From positions 3,782,001 through 3,846,000 of the forward strand of contig JAVLRN010000003.1 of NCBI GenBank assembly GCA_032821775.1: a stretch of DNA of 64,000 nt. The letters are read 5' to 3'. Source of the DNA: Sanguinoderma infundibulare (Eukaryota > Basidiomycota > Agaricomycetes > Polyporales > Polyporaceae). Positions 31,342 through 42,384 of the stretch are shown piece by piece. Under the pieces are notes generated by a model that saw only the letters and a program-made list of their open reading frames with translations, made no database searches and was not told the origin of the DNA. Numbering within the stretch: position 1 is the first letter of the stretch; each line of letters begins with the position of its first letter. A program made the position numbers and the translations under genes.

Positions 31342-32880
31342 CTTTTGGCCGAGCGCATCCTCGACATCGAGCTCATCGCGCAACCCATCTACGATCTCCT
31401 TCCGGCTGCCGCTCTCGTCCGCGTATCCTCGACATGCCACACCGCCCACTCCTCCGTCCAGTCCTACATCCGCCACGCGTTCAACGTCGACCGCCTCCTC
31501 TCCCGCTTCTTCCCCACGCCCATCCCAGGCTGCTCGGTGAGCTGTGCGCACAACCACACTCATGACGAGGAGCACGCCCGCGCGCGCGCCTTCCGCTCCC
31601 TCCAGGCCGCCACGGGCACGCTCGTCTCGGGCTCGGTTGCACTCCAATTCTTCGATCGCAAGTTCTGGCCGGAGAGCGACCTGGACCTCTACGTCCACGC
31701 GCGGCACCGGCGCGAGGTCGGCCGCTGGCTCATCGCCGAGGGCTACAAGTACAAGCCGACGAACTTCCAGGACCCGCTGTTCGAGGTCGAGGTCGTCGAC
31801 TGCCTCGCGAAGCGGCCGGACGGCATCTACTCGATGCCTGGCGTCCTCGCAATCTTCACGTTCATCAAGCCTTTCCCTCAGCCTGTCCGTCGGCCCCGGC
31901 GTAGTAGCACTCCCATTGAGGGTATGGTATCCGCGACAGATTCCTCGGACGAGGAGGATGAGGGGCCAAAGGGGCTCAAGGTGCAGATCATCGTGGCGAA
32001 GAACACGCCCATGGAGTGCATCTTGGGCTTCCACTCTAGTGAGTTCGACTTCGACCATCCGCGCAGCTATGCCTGACACGCACATGCAGCCTGTGTGATG
32101 AACGTCATTAGCTACGAAAAAGCATACTGCCTCTTCCCCCGCCCAACCCTCGAGGAGCGCCGCGCACTCGTCTCCTCCTCCTGCCGCGGCAGGCACCGGC
32201 ACCGCAAGGAAGGGCTCGAAAAGTACGAGCGGCGCGGCTACACGATCCTCTACCACCTTCCCCAGTACGACATCGTCGCCGACCCGTCCGCTCAGTCTCT
32301 GTTCCCCGCCTTACGCGACTCCCGCGAGCCCGCCTTCCCAACACATCCCGCCGTGTTCGACCTCGCGCGCCCCGTCCCCCAGCACGCCCGCCAGAGAAGC
32401 AAGAACCCGTCGTTCCGCTTCGGCTGGCGCTGGATCGACGACTCCTCGTCCTGGGTGATCTCCCTCCCGCAGACGGGCGTCACCCCGCCCCCGCCGGCGA
32501 ACGGCAGCACGCGCGCGCTCGCGCACGACCCGGTCGCGGTGTGCAACTGGGAGGTGCGCTACGACCTGCTGCGGGGCGGGGCGGTGATGCACTTCGAGGC
32601 GGTGTCGTGCAAGGTGCTGCGATACAAGTACCTCATCACGGACGAGCTGCTGCTCGCGCACCTCGGCAAGGCGTTCGGGGAGCGGGGGAAGGTCGAGGAG
32701 GACAAGGCGAGGCTGGAGTTGGAGGAGTGGACGTAGTGAGTGCTGCCGTTCTTGTTGGCGCGGGGGTGAGGCATGGGTGCTGATGGTTTGCTTTGCAGCT
32801 ACGACGAGGAGCTCCCTGCGCTCTGCCGCGACTTTTTACATGGCCTCGCTTCCCGCCGGCTCTCTTCTCTACGTATTTAG
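31342..32880 (+). CDS. Basidiomycete-conserved protein with nucleotidyltransferase-like segment (5' end unresolved)
   Basis: The readable part begins after an acceptor at about 31341 with LLAERILDIELIAQPIYDLL and AALVRVSSTCHTAHSSVQSY, an F-box-like opening. Then comes TGTLVSGSVALQFFDRKFWP followed by ESDLDLYVHARHRREVGRWL. The GS...S-x-x-D-x-D-x-Y arrangement resembles the metal-binding loop of nucleotidyltransferases (GSxxxxxxxxxSDLDLYV). An acidic loop DSSDEEDEG and GFHSTCVMNVISYEKAYCLF (across a 51-bp intron at about 32039) follow. The C-terminal half has WRWIDDSSSWVISLP and an end exon YYDEELPALCRDFLHG, reached through an intron beginning at about 32734, to a stop at 32880. This pattern recurs widely in agaricomycete genomes as an uncharacterised family. 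No initiator ATG in phase was found; the nearest upstream ATG (31242) does not splice in phase. Confidence 0.65.
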
Positions 32881-32891
32881 GCTGTATCTTA

Positions 32892-32918
32892 CTGCTGCTG
32901 CTGCTGCTGCTGCTGCTG
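32892..32918. repeat. (CTG)9 microsatellite
   Basis: Nine perfect CTG units lie just 3' of the stop codon at 32880, within the probable 3' UTR of the preceding gene. Confidence 0.9.
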
Positions 32919-33934
32919 GACTGCTGCTTGCTTCGGACTCCATGACAATGCTTGTATGATTACCTGTCGATGCGATGTTGTTCGATTTCTCGGATGACTG
33001 GGACTCTCTGCTGAATGGTGACTTAATGTATTTCTTGTAGAACTGCTCGGCTTCGCAATGTATCCTGCTGTTTATACGGCACGTTCATCGTCATCGGCGG
33101 GAGCATCGCCATCCAGGGCCTTGCGGCCTAGATTGCCTCGCGTACTGTACGGGCAACTCACCTTGGGTGTAGTGAATATTGTTTTAGCTCGTAGTTGGCA
33201 CTCTCCCGTGCATTTGTATTACCGTCTTTGTGCACGTCGCTGAAAACCAATTTGTGTCGCCTTCGCTTTCTACTTATAGTACTATGTAGCGTACGCGCTG
33301 TGCCGCGTCGCCTCCGTGGAAGGCGGGCGTAAGCGTCTTCAAACGTAATGTCGGTCTGGCGGCTCATGATCATCCAGGTCCGACACACTGCTCTTGCGAC
33401 CATGCGTCAGAAATTTCTTCAAAGCTACGGTCGAACAGCGAGTGCAGGCGGTGGAGTACGACAGGCAAGTGAGAAGTTGCAAGTCTAGGTCCGGACCGAG
33501 AAAACGACTTCGAAAACCTATCTTTGGTGTCTGTCAAGTGATACTTGACGGTCCTTTTGATCACGACGGCGCCATCGAAGTCGCCAGTTGCGACCATGTA
33601 CTCCCAGAAGTATTTCATCTTCAATTCCACTCAACTTTCCTCGAGACCGCTTGGCGGCAAACACCAGGATCCTCGTAGTCAAACGCGCGCGATGAACTCT
33701 GGAGCTCATCGTATTAGGAAATGGGACATGACGCCAAACGATTGTTGTATTCCATGTGAAAGTATCGAAGCGCATCCAAGTAATAAATACCTAATGTCTA
33801 TGTACCCCTCCCACTGGCCGTGAACCATGAGCCACCGGCTTGACGTGGAGAACGGTTGGTCGCGAAGCTGCTGAAGCTGTCTAACAACCCGAGACTGAAA
33901 AAGCCGCTGAAATTCTTGGCACTGAGTGCTGCTA
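32919..33934. other. Intergenic, no gene recognised
   Basis: About 1 kb with only short, motif-free open frames on both strands. Confidence 0.4.
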
Positions 33935-33974
33935 CTGCGAGTTGGTCACAAAGCGGATCGTGTTAGAGATGAAA

Positions 33975-35011
33975 TTAGAAGTGGGGCGGAGGCGGGGGAG
34001 GGGGAGAGGGCTTGGGCGGGGGAGGAGCCGCCTCACGAGCCGCGTGCGGCGGCGGGGGAGGGGGCGGGGAAGGCTTGGGCGGCTGCGGAGCCTGCTTGGG
34101 AGGGGGAGGGGCCGCCTCACGCGCCCCGTGGGGAGGAGCCGGCGGGGGAGGAGACGGCTTGGGCGGAGGAGGAGCCGGCTTAGGCGGCGGCGGAGCAGCC
34201 TCACGAGCCGCGTGCGGGGCCGGCGGCGGAGAGGGCTTAGGCGGCTGCGGGGAAGGCTTGGGAGGGGGAGGAGGCGGCGCCTGCTTCGGCGGAGGAGGAG
34301 CCGCCTCACGCACCGCGTGGGGAGGAGGCGGGGGCGGGGGCGGGGGAGAAGGCTTGGGCGGGGGAGGAGCCGCCTCACGAACCGCGTGCGGGGGCGGCGG
34401 AGGATGGGGAGGAGGGGGAGAGGGCTTAGGCGGGGGAGGAGCAGCCTCGCGGGGAACGTGCGGGGGAGGCGGCGGCGGCGGGGACGGCTTCGGAGGAGGT
34501 GGGGCCTGCTTCGGGGGAGGGGGAGCAGCCTCACGGACCGCGTGCGGCGGGGCCGGAGGGGGAGGAGAGGGCTTAGGCGGAGGAGGAGCGGGCTTAGGCG
34601 GGGGCGGAGCAGCCTCGCGAACCGCATGAGGCGGCGGCGGAGGAGGCGGGAACGGCTTCGGCGGCGGAGGAGCAGCCTCACGAGGCACATGCGGAGGAGG
34701 CGGCGGCGGCGGAGACGGCTTAGGAGGGGGAGGGGCCGCCTCACGCACCGCGTGCGGGGGCGGCGGGGGAGGAGACGGCTTGGGCGGCGGAGGAGCCGCC
34801 TCGCGACCCACGTGCGGCGGAGGGGGAGGCGAGGGCTTAGGCGGAGGGGGAGCGGCCACCGCAAGCGCACTGGAAAAACATAGGTGAGCATGAGCCATCC
34901 GACAAGACCAACGCAAACGAGCACTTACGCGTTCTCGCCGACCGCGACCGGAAGGCCGTACCCGCTCATCGCGAGCGCCGCAAGGATGTACAAGATGGTG
35001 GCAGAGCGCAT
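33975..35011 (-). CDS. Secreted proline-rich repeat protein, copy B
   Basis: Same organisation as copy A. Exon 1 (35011-34929) encodes the identical signal peptide region, a 59-bp intron follows (34928-34870), then one long exon. I count eleven REAAPPPPK units here against ten in copy A, and the predicted length is about 325 aa against 308, a difference of 17 residues, one unit. The H-x-x-R-EAAPPPPK-PSPPPP pattern is kept throughout, including the variable residue classes (HAV, HVP, HAA, HGA). The protein ends in PPPHF, as copy A ends in SPHF. Frame, splice sites and signal peptide are intact in both copies, so both look functional. Confidence 0.8.
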
Positions 35012-35119
35012 CTTGGCTCGAAGGATAACTACTGCTGAACGATTGCGGGTTGTAGACTCGAAGAAGTGGTAGTCGTGCAACGACTGGGGTTTGGAGTTGG
35101 AGTGAACGAGCGCACTGGC

Positions 35120-35126
35120 TTTTATA
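35120..35126 (-). promoter_or_regulatory. TATA box of proline-rich gene B
   Basis: TATAAAA on the minus strand lies 109-115 bp upstream of the ATG at 35011, the same spacing as in copy A. Confidence 0.75.
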
Positions 35127-35818
35127 AGCGGACAGCGTCCAAGTTCGAGCTCTCGAGGGACCCTTGCGTCATGACGGTGTGGTTGCGGTCCAGGTGTCGT
35201 TTGGGTCCCGGCGACGTTGCCGTCCGCAGCGTTCGACGATGCACGGCCCGCAGTAAACGTGATCTCGATTCCGCCGGCTGGCAGAACGTTGGGGCCCGAC
35301 TAGGAATAAGCGTAGTACGCACAAGGACGTTTCAGGGTGTCGGCACACCCGAAACTACCAATCGAAGGCTTGAGTGCAAAAACCTGCAAAAGATGAGAAT
35401 ACATATCGTTCAGACGTGGAGCCAGACGTAGAACCCCTTGTACGTACAGTTTGCAGACGCGCTCATTCCGTGTCCGCTTGCAGAGGCGCTGCATGGATAC
35501 ACACGCAGCTCAGGAATTCGCGATCGGCTGCGGCTGAGGGTATAGCGCATCATCCTTGCGTGACCTGTGCACTACTCACCTCCAACAACAATCCGCAGCA
35601 AAGAATATCCGAACCCTCCGTCGGTTCGGCAAAACGGTATTGGATAGGCGTACACTCACCGCTCAACATGCGATCGTCGCGCGACTGGATTGCAACGTAG
35701 TGCCGCAGCGACTCAGTACGACCAAACGTACACAGCATTGCCGCCAATCAACCTACAGCTGCGCTTCGACCAGCCAGCACAAGCTTGGAACAAGCAGTGC
35801 TGTACTAGTGAGTACAAC

Positions 35819-36190
35819 CTACTCAAAACGTTGTGATTCTCGCTCGTATAGACATGCGACAATGGTTCTCCCGCTACGCCGATCCGCAGCTTCGTTCGCT
35901 TTGGTCTGGTCCTGTATACACACTGCCTCAGGCTGCCTCTTGCGCTTCTGGGCCGGCCTCACCCCGGCAGTGCTCGACGCGACCGGGCCAGGATGTTTTC
36001 GTGTGGAACTGACGACAAGAATATGTGGGCGTGGAGACGCCGTGCCCAGGAACATCACCCGAGGGTTCTGCAGCGCGCCGTCGACGAGAGGCAGTGGCTG
36101 CTCGAGGATGCCCTCGAACACGTCCCGAAGCGTTTTCGAGAAATCCAGAAGCACCTTGGCGGACGAAGAAGTCTTGGCGGGGAGGGTCAT
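35819..36190 (-). CDS. ORF of unknown function in copy B of the inverted duplication
   Basis: A 123-codon counterpart of the frame at 11252-11632. It starts with the same MTLPAKTSSSAKVLLDFSKT and has the same last 55 or so residues. It lacks three codons in the middle and carries clustered substitutions. Function unknown; see the copy A entry for the caution about coding status. Confidence 0.3.
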   Translation of the reverse strand: MTLPAKTSSSAKVLLDFSKTLRDVFEGILEQPLPLVDGALQNPRVMFLGTASPRPHILVVSSTRKHPGPVASSTAGVRPAQKRKRQPEAVCIQDQTKANEAADRRSGRTIVACLYERESQRFE

Positions 36191-36385
36191 GTTTGGTGCT
36201 GCCTACACGATGATCGCATTCACGCGCGCGGTCATATCGGAGAGCGAGGAGTCGGGTAGTAAGGGGGAAGGAAATTGGCGTCGGACTCGGAGGCGGATTG
36301 GTATATAATCGTGGACGAGACGTTGAGATTCGGACGCGATATCGGTCCCAAGTACGACGCAGAAGTGAGGACGAGCTGCCGACCA

Positions 36386-37895
36386 GGTCTAAATGGTGAC
36401 AAGTGCCGTGGTATCACTCCAACGCGTGCAGATCGTAATGTCATATGTCGCGGGAAAAGGCATCGTGCAAGACAATCTTGACCGAGCAGAAGCCGTAGCG
36501 GAACAAAGACTTACAAAGACTTCCGTTAGAATTCGGGGAAAGGATGAGGTTGTAACGGGAGACAGCCAAGAACATTCAATGGGAGCGTACTATTTCCCGT
36601 CTCATATCTCGTTTGGCGAAGGTCCGGGGAAGAACTTCACAGGTAATCAGAGACGTTCGCCCTTCCGTACTGTGGCAGTTCCGACCGAGCCATTAATTCA
36701 CTATTCAGAATGGGCATAATCGAGACTGACCTTTAACAGCTCCTAGGACGTACGGTGGCCAGAGTGGGTTTCCCAGCCCACCCTTTCACGGGAGGAGATG
36801 GTCGGCATCGAAGGAGAAAGAAGACTCTGTTGCCAGTGCAGTTTATCCTCGTCGTGGTGACGACAGACGCAGAAGGCAAAGATATTGATCTAGTTTGAAT
36901 TCGAGACGTACCGCGTTCGAGCCGCATGTACAGGAAAGCACGTAGCTTAGAGAAAGGAGAGAGTGTTCATAAAATTGGCCAGCTGTTGGCGTGGAAGAAA
37001 ACAGTAAGCGGTGGCTGAGCTGGCTTGGCCCGTGACGTCACAGTCCGTATAACTTCTTTGCCTGCTGCGTCGGCCAGCACCATACTTACAGCCACCACTG
37101 TCGTAATCCGCCGAACCCAAGACCCTGAACTCAGGCCCAGTGGTTGCTCGTTTGGAGACCTAGAAACGTTGGAGGCTCTACAAGGACAGACCTCCGTATC
37201 TCGAGCTAGCCTAAGGTGAGTACGAAGAGATTTCAGCGTGCGTGCCTACTTAATGTTTCACCATGCGGCTTGAATCGTGCAGGAACAGCTCTTAACACTG
37301 TGTACAACTTGACTCAGACTGAAATCCGACATTTTTAGCCTTTTCTTGATTAGATGGCACAGAGGTGGGTCGTGACTTGTACAGCCTGTGCAGCCGTTCT
37401 CAAAAAGATAGGCCCTCTCGAAAAAGCACATCTCACCAACGTCGGTAGAAGCACCAGACGCTCTTGTCCCCGGGCCCAGAAGATCCCCAGGCAGAGGCGG
37501 TGCGTTGAGGAGTCTGGCTCCCTACCATCATGCGCCCCATAGTCACCTAGGATGCTGCATGTACTAGCGCGCGCCATCGTCTCGACACGGCGTGTGATGG
37601 TGCTTAACGAGCTCACCTGCCCGGAGCATCCCACGCTGCCAAGCCTGTGATGACGGCACGCCAGCGTCCCGATGGACTCACGGCGCGATACGCTCACATA
37701 CCTCGTCCACGCGATCATTCCTCCTGCCGGCATGGCTTCGCGTCTCAACACTAAGGTCTCATCACACTTGTAGGCCGCATACATATATGTGCGCTGTCCG
37801 ACTCCTGCTTTCAGTTCGCGGCTAGGCACCTCCGCATCCTCCTTGCGCGCACCTCCTCCCCCCTCGGCTCTTTCTGTATTGTCCAGCAAGCCGCC
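36386..37895. promoter_or_regulatory. Intergenic region upstream of the sugar transporter
   Basis: About 1.5 kb without a supported gene. A 179-codon minus-strand frame (37350-37889) overlaps the transporter promoter and has no recognisable feature. The 120 bp before the ATG at 37896 are pyrimidine-rich, as is common upstream of well-expressed fungal genes. Confidence 0.4.
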
Positions 37896-40041
37896 ATGTC
37901 TGCCGTGAAGCGTGAAGGCAGCTACGACGAGAAGGAGCGCGTCGACTCCCCCACGAGCGCGACTGCAGGTGCTAGGATCGAGGAGACCATCTTCAATGCC
38001 GAGCTCAAGGCCGCCATCGACAACACCAAGCTCGACCCGTGGAGCAGACGCGCCATCTCCCTCTACTTCATATGTATGGTCGGATTCTTGAACGCGGTAT
38101 CCTCAGGCAAGCGAAAGTCATCCGCGTTTCGCTGCAGCCCGCCTCACGATCGCATCTATCCACAGGTTTCGATGGTTCGCTTATGGGCGGTATCAACGCA
38201 ATGGACCAGTACCTCCAGTTCTTCCACTACAGTGAAGTCGGTGCGAGCACGGGTATCAGTGAGCACTTATCTCTATACACTCCGCCGCGCTCGCCCATCC
38301 GAGTCCGTCTCGCAGCTTCACCGGATAGTGGCTTATCTCTCCTCCTCCCCGCTTCTCCCCAGTCTTCCTAATCTACGTCGCCGGCAACTGTGCGGGGGCA
38401 TTCTTCGCGGGCCCGGCCAGCGAGCGATTCGGCCGCCGCGCAGGCATGTTCATCGGCGGGTTCATCATCCTCCTCGGCTCCGCCATCATCACCGGCGCGC
38501 AAAGCCGGTCCATGTTCCTCGGCGGCCGGTTCACGCTCGGGTTCGGGATCGCGATCAGCACGACCGCCGCGCCGACGTGGGTGACGGAGCTCGCGCCGGC
38601 GCACTGGCGCGGCCGGCTCGGAGCCATGTACAACTCGTGCTTCTTCGTCGGCGCGATCCCCGCGACGGGCATCATGGTCGACACGCAGACCTTGAACAGC
38701 ACATGGGCATGGCGGCTGCCTCTCATTCTCCAGGTGCGCCTACGACTCTATCTGCCGAAGTGCCATCATTTTACCCCACACTCGAGCCCGCGGCGCCATC
38801 ATTTGACCACTCCGGCCACGTTGACATTTTGACTCTAGTGCCTGGGACGAGACGCTGACACGGTATGTATGTAGGTCGTCCCACCTGCGATCGTCATGTC
38901 CTGCGTCTGGTTCTGTCCCGAGTCCCCCCGCTGGCTCGTCTCGCGCGGGCGGGTCGAGGACGCGCGCCGGGTGATGATCGAGTACCACTCGAACGACGGC
39001 CAGACGACGAACCCGCTGATCGAGCTCCAGCTCAAAGAGTTCCAGGAGACGATCGAGGTCCGCAAGATGGAGCCCGTCTGGGACTACTCGTCCCTCGTCC
39101 GCACGTCCAACGCGCGCTGGCGCACGCTCGCGCTCGCGCTCATGTGCATCAACGGCCAGCTCGCCGGCAACGGCGTAAGTACGACGAGTCTCTTTTCTTT
39201 TCTTCGCCCCATCCCCCACCCCGCCAGCTCGTCCGCGACACTGTGACTAACGCGAACCCTGAACCCCCGCAGCTGATCACCTACTTCCTGCCCACGGTGA
39301 TGTCCAACGCGGGCGTGACCTCGAAGCACACCCAGCTCGTCTACAACTTCGCCAACAACATCCTCTCCTGCTTCGGCGCCTTCTCCGGCGCGCTCCTCAC
39401 CGACCGCATCAACCGCCGCCCGCGCCTCTATTTTGGCGCGCTCGCGCTCGCGGTCCTCCTCGCCATCGTCGCCGCGCTCTCCAGCGCGTTCGGCGGCGCG
39501 GGCAACACCAACGTCGACGGCGCACACGCCACCATCACCTTCATCTTCCTCTTCGGGATCGTATACAGCTTCACGTACACGCCCCTCCAGGCGCTCTACT
39601 GCGCCGAGGTCATGGACCAGCAGATGCGCGCAAAGGGCATGGCCGGTGCGTCTCCTCTCTCCCCTTCTCTCCTCTCCCCATCTTCTCCCCCCATTCCCTT
39701 CCTCCCTCTCTCCCCCCCGGTTTCTCTCCTCAACCGAGTACCGCACTGACTGACTCCGTCCGGCAGTGCACATCCTCCTCTCGAACGTCGCCGGCTTCGT
39801 CAACACCTTCGCCAACGCCGTCGGCCTCGCGCGCTGGGGCTACCGGTACTACTTCGTCTTCGTCGCCTGGAACCTGTGCGCAGCCCTCCTCTGGTTCCTC
39901 TTCGCCGTCGAGACCCGGGGCCGCACGCTCGAGGAGCTCGACGACGTCTTCGGCCAGCCCTGGCCCGCCATGGCGTCCGCCCGGAAGCGCAAGGTCGCCG
40001 TCGGCGAGCTCGTGGACGACGACAAGGATCGCGCCCCGTGA
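37896..40041 (+). CDS. MFS sugar transporter (lactose/hexose permease-like)
   Basis: A twelve-helix sugar/H+ symporter of the plasma membrane. The acidic N-terminal tail is followed by WSRRAISLYFI and FDGSLMGGINAMDQYLQFFH. The loop 2-3 motif is ASERFGRRAGMFIGG, then GRFTLGFGIAISTTAAPTWV and ELAPAHWRGRLGAMYNSCFF. The central loop carries the PESPRWL motif (CPESPRWLVSRGR). The second half contains FLPTVMSNAGVTSKHTQLVY, DRINRRPRLYFG, SFTYTPLQALYCAEVMDQQM and the signature VETRGRTLEELDDVF near the C-terminus. About six introns are inferred; two are unusually pyrimidine-rich (about 39645-39766). The motif set fits the LAC12/hexose branch, but substrate cannot be told by eye. Confidence 0.92.
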
Positions 40042-40599
40042 GTGTCCTGTGTGCTGCTGTGTCTTTGAGTCCGCCCCCTCTGTTGCGAGGTCCGATCTTG
40101 CGTGGGTCGAACAGTATTGTACAGTGTCTCGCTGTCCCTGGGTCTCAGATCGCATTTCCCGAATCTCCACGCTGCGATTGGATTTCAACTTCTCTTCTCC
40201 GTCATGGTCGTGGTCAGCTTGGTAGATTCGGACGTCCAAGGTGAGCAGGTACACTCACAAGAAGCACGGCACAGAAATGCACTCAAAGAAAACATCACCG
40301 CCGTAAGTCCATATTGAATCCATTACTGTACTATGTACAACGTACAACGTAAAACCGGTATGCGTATACAAAGTTTCCCTCTCCAAATCAAAGTAGGTAG
40401 GTACTGTGCAGCGTGCATCGCAGCGTTCGTAAAACAATCGTAAGACAAGTTTACAACAGATCATTACCGTCGTGCAATCAGCGCTCCTTGACCACAACCC
40501 ATAAAAGAAAAAATTACAACAGTTATCCGAGAAGCAGTGAAGTAGATGTTCCAGTGTCGTTCCGTGTACATGTCCGTGGAGTAGGGCTTGATGCGACGC
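40042..40599. terminator. Convergent intergenic region, transporter / aspartic protease
   Basis: Both neighbours end here (stops at 40041 and 40600), so it should hold two 3' UTRs and polyadenylation signals. The AT-rich part 40490-40520 is a likely 3'-end zone. No gene was seen. Confidence 0.35.
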
Positions 40600-42384
40600 C
40601 TAGTCGTCGCGCTGCGCGAGGCCGACCTTCGTCTCGCCTTGGTTGACTAAAGGCAGGCCGTGCACATCAGCATATGATAACACACGCGCTGACGATGGCC
40701 GAGAAGGCAAAACACTCACAAACGACGTAGACCGCCTTGAGGAAGACGTCGCCGAAGATGTCAAAGTCCAAGTTGCCGCGGCTCTGGATCCCGCCAAAGA
40801 CGTAACCGTCGCCCGCGTCACCGAACGCGATGTCCTTGGGGTTGACCTTGTAGAGCTTGTCGCCCACGGCGAACTCGACGTCGGGAATGGTCGCGTCCGT
40901 GGGGAACTTGTAGCCGCCCTGCTGGTCATCGTACGTCGCGCCCTCAATCGCGCCTGAGAACGATTGCAGTGTCAGCCGCGTAGAACGGATAATGATGCAA
41001 GGCACGAGACTGACCATAAAGCGCCTCAACGACGTCGTCAGAAACGAGGAGGAGAGTGGTGCCGGTGTCGAGGATGGTGGTGTTGCCCGAGCGCTCCTTC
41101 GTCTTGCCACCGAGCGTCCAGGACTGAGAATCCACTTGCCAGAATCCCTGGGAGCTATTCGGGAGGCATACAATTTAATGTCATTATACCCTAGATATAT
41201 GCGCGTTATACTTACTTGTCAACCGCAGTGTACGTGATAGCGTCGGATGTGACGCTCGTGTCGATATATCCTGAAAGTTCTTATATTTAAGCATCATGTA
41301 ACAGGCGGACGAGTGGCTATATGCCACATACCGAAGGAGTAGAAACCGGCCTCGGTGTCACCGCGACCGAGCTTGACGGTAAAGACGGGCTGAATAAACG
41401 CACGATCGTGAGTCCAGTCAGAGCGTAACGCACACATTGGTGTTGTCAGAACGCACGGGGTCAATGAGGTTCTTGTTGATCAGGTTCTCCACAGGGGTGG
41501 CGACCGGACGGGGCGTGACGGTGTTGATTGAGGGCCATGCGAGACCGAGGAGACCGTCGTTGCCGCTGTCCTGGAGGAAGCTGGAGCTGAGCTTCTCGGC
41601 GAGCTCGACGGCCTGGTCCGGAATGGCGAGGTCGCCGAGGGTGACGGTCTCGGTGTATATGTTGCCGGAGGCGGAGGAGCCATCGCCGTAGCTGATGTTC
41701 CACGAGCCTGTGGCCTTCTTGGCGGTGGAGGACTTGGAGGGGTTGAATATGTTGTGGCCCTTGTACTTGGAGGCGTTGCGAATCTCGGAGCTGCGCGGTA
41801 CCAAAAGGTCAGGATGCGCATATTAGTCGTGGAATAACCGTGAGACAAAATGGTGGTACGCACCTCCAAACCCACAGGTCCGAGGAGCCGGTGTCGAAGT
41901 CGAGGTTGAGGGTAACGCCTGGGGTACCAATCTTGACTGGCACAACGTATTCCAGGCTAGAAAGCACGCGAGACGTGAGTATATGCGCTCATACGGACGT
42001 GATATTGCGAGCCGTAACCAGGGACTCACTCTGATGACGTTTAATGATTCAAACAGGAAGGCGGGTCAGCGCTAGAGAGGGGATGGATGGGCATTTGGCG
42101 GAAAGGTGCGTACCGTTCTGGATGGAGTGAGCGGGGACTTCGTGCTCCGTCTCCTGGTTGTGCTTGGACCTGACCTTGACGACGACGTTGTTGCGCTTGG
42201 CGAAGCCGGCGTTGCGGCCAGTCTCGAAGCCGTAACGGCGGGCGGCGCGGGCGTAGGCGGCCTGGAAGGACGGACGCTTGCCCTGGTAGTGCTCGGGACG
42301 GAGGAGTGGTTGCATGGTCTGCGTGGGCGGTGGAGTCGATTTGGCGGCGGAAGAAGAGAAGGTCTTGGAGAGGAGGCAACCCAT
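40600..42384 (-). CDS. Pepsin-type aspartic protease (A1 family) without an obvious signal peptide
   Basis: Both catalytic motifs are intact: [12 protein letters not shown] and [13 protein letters not shown]. Other blocks are [107 protein letters not shown] and a short last exon [12 protein letters not shown]. These place it with basidiomycete polyporopepsin-like enzymes. The start ATG at 42384 gives [19 protein letters not shown], not a hydrophobic secretion signal; it instead resembles an N-myristoylation/palmitoylation start (Gly2, Cys3, Ser6). The propeptide-like region [20 protein letters not shown] is present. Near 42030-42110 a micro-exon may be needed to join the propeptide to the mature part. 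Either a signal-peptide exon lies further upstream or this is an atypical, non-secreted member. Confidence 0.87.

Larger units (their letters stand above)
33935..36385. repeat. Inverted duplication, copy B (about 2.45 kb)
   Basis: Reverse-complement copy of about 11050-13460. It carries proline-rich gene B, its promoter and the conserved upstream ORF. In the promoter-proximal part differences are a few per hundred bases. The proline-rich exon differs by one repeat unit, and the far end (36250-36385) is more diverged, with small in-frame deletions. Confidence 0.9.
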
